Assembly (NCBI GenBank): GCA_937891565.1
Contig: CALAHA010000261.1
Span: 1-10,188 of the forward strand
DNA: 10,188 nt
Source of the DNA: an uncultured Ilumatobacter sp.
GTDB taxonomy: Bacteria; Actinomycetota; Acidimicrobiia; Acidimicrobiales; Ilumatobacteraceae
Reading direction: 5' to 3'
Shown here: positions 6,598 to 10,188 of the stretch, piece after piece
How positions within the stretch are numbered: the stretch's first letter is position 1
How the letters are laid out: each line of letters opens with the position of its first letter
The notes under the pieces: generated by a model
The model's database searches: none
The model's input: the letters and a program-made list of their open reading frames with translations, nothing else
What the model was told of the DNA's origin: nothing
Translations under genes and position numbers: made by a program

Positions 6598-6639
6598 GTC
6601 ACACCGAGGTCAGACCCTGCTGTTGCACCAAAGTGTGAC
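6598..6639. repeat. 7-bp inverted repeat in the intergenic region before the dimethylformamidase-like gene
   Basis: GTCACAC (6598-6604) and GTGTGAC (6633-6639) are exact reverse complements separated by 28 bp, within the 75-bp gap between two minus-strand genes. GGTC-A-GACC (6608-6616) sits between them. The pair could be operator half-sites or the base of a long hairpin. There is no U-tract, so terminator function is doubtful. Confidence 0.3.
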
Positions 6640-6646
6640 AGTCGGT

Positions 6647-7882
6647 TTACGCGGCGGCGCGGGTCTTGCGCAGGATCGGGTCGACGACACCGAGGCCCTT
6701 GTCGGCAAGCCACATCACTTTGCCGGCCATGCCAGGAGTCTGATTGTCGACCAGGTTGCCCATCACGGCAAGCGTGATCTTGGCAATCGACTCGGTGCTG
6801 ACCGACAGCGCCAGACCGGGCTTCAAGATCCACGGATGGCCGATCAGGAACGAGAAGCGACGCCCGGTGCGCAGGAACGCATCGAACTGCTCGCCAACCA
6901 ACTGGTCGTAACGGGCCGGAGCATTGGCCGGGTTCTCGATGTACAGATCGACCGCGAGCATGCCGCTTTCCAACCCGTAGTCGATGCCTTCGCCGTTCAT
7001 TGGATTGACGAGGCCGGCGGCGTCGCCGATCGCTACCCAACCGGCACCATGGCGTTTCTGCGTCGACATCGGCAGACGCCAGGCACGAGCCCGTTCGAGG
7101 TTGGGGCCGAGGTCCCATTCGGGCATGACCTGGTTGCGGTAATTCTCGAGCATCTTGTTGAGGTTCAGCTTCTTGAACCCCTTCATGGTCGACAGCGCGC
7201 CGCAGCCGATGTTGACCGTGCCGTCGCCGGCAGGGAACATCCAGCCGTAGCCGGGAACAGCTTTACCGTCGTCGCCCTTGAGTGAGAGCAGCGCTTCGAG
7301 GTGGACATCGTCGTGTCGCGGTGTCTCGGCGTAGGTGCGAATGGCCAACCCGAAGGTCTCACCTTCGACCCGGTCGGCACCGAGCATCTTGGCGACCTTG
7401 CCGACGGCACCGGCTGCGACGATCGTGAGGCCGGCGTGGATCTTGCGTGCGCTCGGCCCTTCGCCTGCAGTCACGCCGAGCACTTTGTCGCCGTCCATGA
7501 TCGGGATTGCTTCGGTCTCATAGACCATTTCAGCGCCGGCGGCTGCAGCGGCATCCATGAGCGCAGTGTCGAGCCGACGCCGTGGCCAGACTGCTCCGTG
7601 ATTCGGGAATCGTTCGGTCGTCGGCCAGTCGAGTTCGCGCACTCGCTTACCGGCGATCATTCGCAGGCCCTTGATGTAGTGGGCGTCGTCGAGCGGGATT
7701 TTAAGCTCGTTGAGCGCGCCGATCGCGCGCGGGGTCAGACCATCGCCGCACACTTTGTCTCGGCCGTGTTTTGCCTTTTCGAAGACGATCACGCTGAGGC
7801 CGGCGCGCGCCGCTCGAATCGCTGCGGCAGTACCGGCTGGTCCGCCACCAATGACTGCGATGTCGTACTGCTCAGTGTTCAC
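6647..7882 (-). CDS. Geranylgeranyl reductase family FAD-dependent oxidoreductase (MenJ-like)
   Basis: A 411-residue flavoprotein. The N-terminus carries the FAD Rossmann motif IGGGPAG (11-17). KVCGDGLTPRAI (43-54) is the hallmark segment of archaeal and actinobacterial geranylgeranyl reductases. GYGWMFPAGDGTVNIG (211-226) and GDAAGLVNPMNGEGI (286-300, second FAD motif) follow in family order. Mycobacterial MenJ, which saturates an isoprene unit of menaquinone, is about the same length and shares these motifs from memory, so reduction of an isoprenoid quinone tail or prenyl lipid at the membrane is likely. GTG 7882 is chosen because it gives a normal N-terminus close to the Rossmann strand. 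A TTG at 7900 would add 6 residues. GGAGGG directly abuts the GTG and is too close to be an ordinary SD. The flavocytochrome gene ends 95 bp upstream, with a strong stem-loop in the gap. Confidence 0.88.
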   Translation of the reverse strand: MNTEQYDIAVIGGGPAGTAAAIRAARAGLSVIVFEKAKHGRDKVCGDGLTPRAIGALNELKIPLDDAHYIKGLRMIAGKRVRELDWPTTERFPNHGAVWPRRRLDTALMDAAAAAGAEMVYETEAIPIMDGDKVLGVTAGEGPSARKIHAGLTIVAAGAVGKVAKMLGADRVEGETFGLAIRTYAETPRHDDVHLEALLSLKGDDGKAVPGYGWMFPAGDGTVNIGCGALSTMKGFKKLNLNKMLENYRNQVMPEWDLGPNLERARAWRLPMSTQKRHGAGWVAIGDAAGLVNPMNGEGIDYGLESGMLAVDLYIENPANAPARYDQLVGEQFDAFLRTGRRFSFLIGHPWILKPGLALSVSTESIAKITLAVMGNLVDNQTPGMAGKVMWLADKGLGVVDPILRKTRAAA

Positions 7883-7923
7883 CCCTCCACGGTGCCGCAA
7901 ATCGCGTGAAATTGCACCGTTGA

Positions 7924-7953
7924 GCGCCGCGATCGTCGTGTGATCCGCGGCGC
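7924..7953 (-). terminator. GC-rich stem-loop between the flavocytochrome and MenJ-like genes
   Basis: Arms GCGCCGC (7924-7930) and GCGGCGC (7947-7953) pair perfectly. The stem continues with GATC (7931-7934) against GATC (7942-7945) after one bulged base, giving 11 bp around a 7-nt loop. In the minus-strand transcript it starts 24 nt after the flavocytochrome stop. No U-run follows, so it is either a U-less terminator, as is common in high-GC actinobacteria, or an mRNA processing/stability element that separates the expression of the two genes. Confidence 0.5.
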
Positions 7954-7977
7954 ATGTTTGGCAGACGTCGTTCGATA

Positions 7978-9378
7978 TCAGCGTTTGCGCACGCTGCTGA
8001 CGAGGTCGGCGATCTCGATGGAGAGGTCTGGGCCGAAGCCTTGCCGAAGGTCGAAGTCTTCGCGGTGGATCGAGCTGGCGCCCAGCTGACGGCTCGCGGC
8101 GTCCATTGCGTTGACCAACGATGTCGGACCACAGAGCCCGATGTGGGCGCCGCGCAGGCCGTTGGTTCCGAAGACCCGTTCCAACTCATCGCCGGTGAGT
8201 CGTTGGCCGTCGGACGACGCGAAGAGATGCAACACGATGCGGCCGTCTGCATCAGCGGCAAGGAGCCGATCGACAATGGGGCTGTCGACCGTTGACCGGA
8301 CCGCGTAGAAGAGGTGCGGCGCTGCCACCGGCTGTTGGGCCGCGGCGTCGATGGCGGACAGGAATGGCGTGATGCCGACGCCGCCTGCGACCCAAACGGT
8401 CTGCTGTCGTGGCGACCCCATTGGCTCGAAGGTCCCGTATGGGCCTTCGACGGTGACGTCCTGGCCGACGAGGTCGACCTGGCGAAGAGCACGAGTCCAG
8501 TCGCCCAGTTCGCGGATCACGAAGCGCAGGGTCGGCGAGTCGGGTGAGGATGCAATCGTGAACGCGTGCGGCTCACGGAGCCCGGGGTGCTGGACCTTGA
8601 TGAATGCGAACTGCCCTGCACCGTGTGGGAGGGCGCGCCGTTTCGGCGTGAGTTCGAGTGTGGTCACGCTGCCTACGTTCTCCATCGAGGTCACCGTGTA
8701 GCGGTGGCCCGGCATCACGACGTCGCGCACGACGATCCGCCAGAGGAATGCGCCGAGCCCAGCGAGCATGAATCCGCCGAACCAGATGCCCCACGTCGAG
8801 CCGTTCGCATACGGCTTTTCGGCAGTGAAGAAGTGCCAGGAGGCGAATGCGAACGGAATACCCAGCAACTTGTGAGTCAGGCGCCACCAGCGGTACGGGA
8901 CCCAACGGATGAGGCTGAGCCCGATCAGGATGTACATCATAATCTCGCCGGTTCCCGCGAGGTCTTCGGCTTGGTCGGCAACCGACTTTGAAGCGCCCCG
9001 AATGCCATTTTCCACCTCAGGCTCGACCTGCACGTGCCAGAACATCAACACGGTGGCGATTGACCCGGCCCAGCGGTGGACTCGATACATCGAATCGAGG
9101 CCACCGAAGATCGGCTCGAGGAGGCGAATGCGTACGGCGAGCACGAAGCTCCACGCCATCAGGAGGATCGACGCAGCTCCCACGAACAGGCCGAGCTGGA
9201 CGTTGCCATCCTCACCCTGAGCGTTGCTGAAAGCGAACCAGGAGACCAGGACGGATGCGACCATAGCGACGGGGCCGAGCCAGCCGAGGTGAGGGCGGGG
9301 GAGTCGGAACGAAGGAGCGTTGAGGTGCCAGTCGGATCGGCGGCCGGCGAAGCGACGGAGTACGGCGTTCATTGCCAC
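7978..9378 (-). CDS. NOX/ferric-reductase-like transmembrane flavocytochrome
   Basis: A 466-residue protein. The N-terminal half has about six hydrophobic segments (near 33-50, 61-83, 100-117, 145-160, 170-184, 195-218). Two His pairs, His101-x13-His115 and His169-x12-His182, match the bis-heme ligand spacing of NADPH oxidases and ferric reductases. The C-terminal half is a ferredoxin-reductase-like module with the FAD motif HAFTIAS (271-277), GPYGTF (312-317), the nucleotide-binding GGVGITPFLS (332-341) and LCGPTSLV (415-422). Electrons should pass from cytosolic NAD(P)H via FAD through two b hemes to an acceptor outside: ferric iron, oxygen or another oxidant. The acceptor cannot be told from sequence. 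Start: the frame opens with GTG 9378, and ATG 9372 is two codons later. The AGGAG upstream is best placed for an out-of-frame ATG at 9383. The adjacent quinone-reductase-like gene suggests a membrane redox role. Confidence 0.88.
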   Translation of the reverse strand: MAMNAVLRRFAGRRSDWHLNAPSFRLPRPHLGWLGPVAMVASVLVSWFAFSNAQGEDGNVQLGLFVGAASILLMAWSFVLAVRIRLLEPIFGGLDSMYRVHRWAGSIATVLMFWHVQVEPEVENGIRGASKSVADQAEDLAGTGEIMMYILIGLSLIRWVPYRWWRLTHKLLGIPFAFASWHFFTAEKPYANGSTWGIWFGGFMLAGLGAFLWRIVVRDVVMPGHRYTVTSMENVGSVTTLELTPKRRALPHGAGQFAFIKVQHPGLREPHAFTIASSPDSPTLRFVIRELGDWTRALRQVDLVGQDVTVEGPYGTFEPMGSPRQQTVWVAGGVGITPFLSAIDAAAQQPVAAPHLFYAVRSTVDSPIVDRLLAADADGRIVLHLFASSDGQRLTGDELERVFGTNGLRGAHIGLCGPTSLVNAMDAASRQLGASSIHREDFDLRQGFGPDLSIEIADLVSSVRKR

Positions 9379-9383
9379 ACCAT
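9369..9383 (-). other. Possible four-residue leader micro-ORF overlapping the flavocytochrome start
   Basis: ATG 9383 opens a frame reading Met-Val-Trp-Gln-stop. Its TGA overlaps the ATG at 9372 as ATGA. AGGAG lies 6 nt before ATG 9383, an ideal SD distance. For GTG 9378 the spacer is 11 nt and for ATG 9372 it is 17 nt. Ribosomes may start on the micro-ORF and reinitiate at ATG 9372. The alternative is simply a long spacer to GTG 9378. Confidence 0.3.
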
Positions 9384-9536
9384 GGCGAACTCCTGCTGAA
9401 GCTCCGCTGAAAATTGGATCTTTAACGAATCTTGTGGTTTCGCGTAGCCGTGCTCTGACCTAGGGGCTCTTTGATGGTCCATGTCAACCCGACAGTAACC
9501 CCCACCCAGTAATCCCCAAACAGAAACGAGCACATC
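9384..9536. promoter_or_regulatory. Divergent intergenic region between the flavocytochrome and the secreted repeat protein
   Basis: About 150 bp must hold the promoters for both divergent genes. It is locally more AT-rich near 9407-9440. On the minus strand it contains the AGGAG ribosome site (9390-9394). A GCTGAA direct repeat occurs at 9395-9400 and 9406-9411, 11 bp apart, which is one helical turn. A CCTAGG palindrome lies near 9459-9464. For the plus-strand gene, TTGATG (near 9471) and AGTAAT (9508-9513) are only weak promoter-like matches. No confident -10/-35 pair is assigned in either direction. Confidence 0.45.
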
Positions 9537-10121
9537 ATGAACAAGCGCATTCGTACCGGACTCATCAGCACCGCACTCGTGGCAGGCAGCCTCTTCGGCG
9601 CCAGCGCAGTGAGCGCCCAGGCCGACGACACAGTCGCGCCGGACACGGTCATCGAACAGCCTGCCGATGTTGACAATGCCGACAGCGAGACCGGCGATCG
9701 AGGCCCACGCGGCGACCGCGGCGACCGTGGCGACCGTGGCGACCGGGCCCAGGCAACTGCGGACCTGCTCGGCATCGACGTCGAGGACCTGCAGGCGGCC
9801 TTCCAACAAGGCCAGACCCTCGCCCAGATCGCCGAGGCAAACGGCGTTGACGTCCAGACGATCATTGACGCCAAGGTTGCGGCCAAGACCGAGCGCATCA
9901 ACGCCGCGGTTGAAGCGGGTCGACTGACCGCAGCTGAAGCCGACGAGAAGTTGGCCAACCTCGAAGCGCAGGTGACCACCCGGGTGAACGAAGGTGGCCC
10001 GGTTCGCGGCGCAGACAGCGAGCACCCGATCCGCGGTGATCGCGGTGAGCGTCCGGCCCGCGGCGAACGCGGTGAGCGTCCGGCCCGCGGTGGTGCACCA
10101 GCAGCTGACCAAGACGCCTGA
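9537..10121 (+). CDS. Small secreted protein with Gly-Asp-Arg repeats and a helical core, function unknown
   Basis: A 194-residue protein. It starts with a Sec-type signal peptide: basic MNKRIR, a hydrophobic stretch 8-26, and a likely cut after Ala27 (AVSA before QADD). An acidic linker (28-52) follows, then six Gly-X-Arg triplets (53-70), a predicted helical core (about 72-151) and a second Arg/Gly/Glu-rich repeat region (165-186). The core, including LLGIDVEDLQAAFQQGQTLA and AAVEAGRLTAAEADEKLANL, resembles a module I recall from many actinobacterial secreted proteins, but I know no assigned function. No sortase motif, lipobox, cysteines or C-terminal membrane helix is present, so it is probably released or bound by charge. 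ATG 9537 gives the signal peptide directly; only a weak purine-rich site precedes it. It is a single-gene unit closed by a strong stem-loop. Confidence 0.75.
   Translation: MNKRIRTGLISTALVAGSLFGASAVSAQADDTVAPDTVIEQPADVDNADSETGDRGPRGDRGDRGDRGDRAQATADLLGIDVEDLQAAFQQGQTLAQIAEANGVDVQTIIDAKVAAKTERINAAVEAGRLTAAEADEKLANLEAQVTTRVNEGGPVRGADSEHPIRGDRGERPARGERGERPARGGAPAADQDA
9693..9746 (+). repeat. 9-bp tandem repeat encoding Gly-Asp-Arg triplets
   Basis: Six consecutive 9-bp units, mostly GGCGACCGN, encode GDR GPR GDR GDR GDR GDR. The second unit differs (Gly-Pro-Arg). The middle units are nearly identical at the DNA level, so copy number could change by slippage. Six triplets follow the collagen-like Gly-X-Y rule but are probably too few for a stable triple helix. 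Confidence 0.85.
10032..10085 (+). repeat. 27-bp tandem repeat (two copies) encoding Arg/Gly/Glu-rich 9-mers
   Basis: Two 27-bp units, 10032-10058 and 10059-10085, differ at a few bases and encode RGDRGERPA and RGERGERPA. A partial third copy (RGGAPA) follows. The first half of each unit resembles its second half, so the unit itself arose from a 9-bp Arg-Gly-Asp/Glu element. Confidence 0.8.
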
Positions 10122-10134
10122 TCAGCCATACAGA

Positions 10135-10178
10135 TTGTGAGAGGGGATGCGGACCCCCCGCTGCATCCCCTCTCACAA
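10135..10178 (+). terminator. Strong stem-loop terminator after the secreted repeat protein
   Basis: A perfect 16-bp stem, 10135-10150 against 10163-10178, extends by a G-U and a G-C pair to 18 pairs around an 8-nt loop rich in C. It begins 13 nt after the TGA. The sequence after it has no U-tract, as often seen in high-GC actinobacteria. The outer end is AA/TT-rich, so it could also stop transcription arriving from the right. Confidence 0.8.
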
Positions 10179-10188
10179 CAGTGCGTCA

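Noticed and set aside
9714..9746. RGD motifs as integrin-type cell-adhesion sites
   Set aside because: They arise automatically from repeated Gly-Asp-Arg triplets. Nothing else suggests a host-interaction protein.
9693..9746. True collagen-like triple-helix domain
   Set aside because: Only six Gly-X-Arg triplets with a single Pro; too short and too charged to claim a stable triple helix.
9369..10112. Long minus-strand frames opposite the secreted repeat protein (also 9422-10129)
   Set aside because: The plus strand has a clear signal peptide, repeats in frame and a terminator. The minus frames are repetitive by-products, and only their last codons (MVWQ-stop) are of interest as a micro-ORF.

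Overview
The window looks like a chromosomal segment of a high-GC actinobacterium, most likely an environmental or marine member of the Acidimicrobiia (Ilumatobacter-like). GC is roughly 60 % by eye. Two genes have TANNNT boxes 7 nt before an ATG, a pattern typical of actinobacterial leaderless mRNAs, and there is a MenJ-type isoprenoid-quinone reductase. The taxonomic placement is an inference from style and gene content, not from a marker gene. No tRNA, rRNA, CRISPR array, insertion sequence or prophage gene was seen.

Layout. 1-158: the C-terminal end of a probable EngB/YihA-type ribosome-biogenesis GTPase (+). 233-1387: a complete ketoacyl-ACP synthase III-type enzyme (+) that appears to be leaderless. 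It converges on a long minus-strand block. Read in the direction of transcription, that block holds: a bis-heme NOX/ferric-reductase-like flavocytochrome (9378 to 7978); a geranylgeranyl/menaquinone reductase-family flavoprotein (7882 to 6647); a dimethylformamidase large-subunit-like protein (6571 to 5066); and a compact four-gene set made of an atypical 2-hydroxyacid dehydrogenase, a LigI/galactarolactone-isomerase-like amidohydrolase, a xylose/galactose-dehydrogenase-like SDR and a phytanoyl-CoA dioxygenase-family protein (4988 to 1470). Divergent from the flavocytochrome, across a 158-bp intergenic region, lies a small secreted protein with Gly-Asp-Arg repeats (9537-10121, +). It ends in a very strong stem-loop terminator.

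How the genes may work together. The four-gene set is the most interesting part. An SDR of the aldose 1-dehydrogenase type would make a sugar lactone, and a COG3618-type amidohydrolase would isomerise or open it. A 2-hydroxyacid dehydrogenase and a non-heme iron dioxygenase would then act on the acid or on a related compound. The genes overlap or lie within about 40 bp of each other and probably form one transcript starting at a leaderless promoter next to 4988. The usual sugar-acid dehydratase, aldolase, transporter and regulator are not in the window, so the substrate is open. In the amidohydrolase the catalytic Asp of the lactonase LigI is an Asn, which points to lactone isomerisation rather than hydrolysis. 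In the hydroxyacid dehydrogenase the canonical catalytic Glu is not visible.

The flavocytochrome and the quinone-reductase-like gene may form a membrane redox pair, but their link to the sugar-acid genes is only positional.
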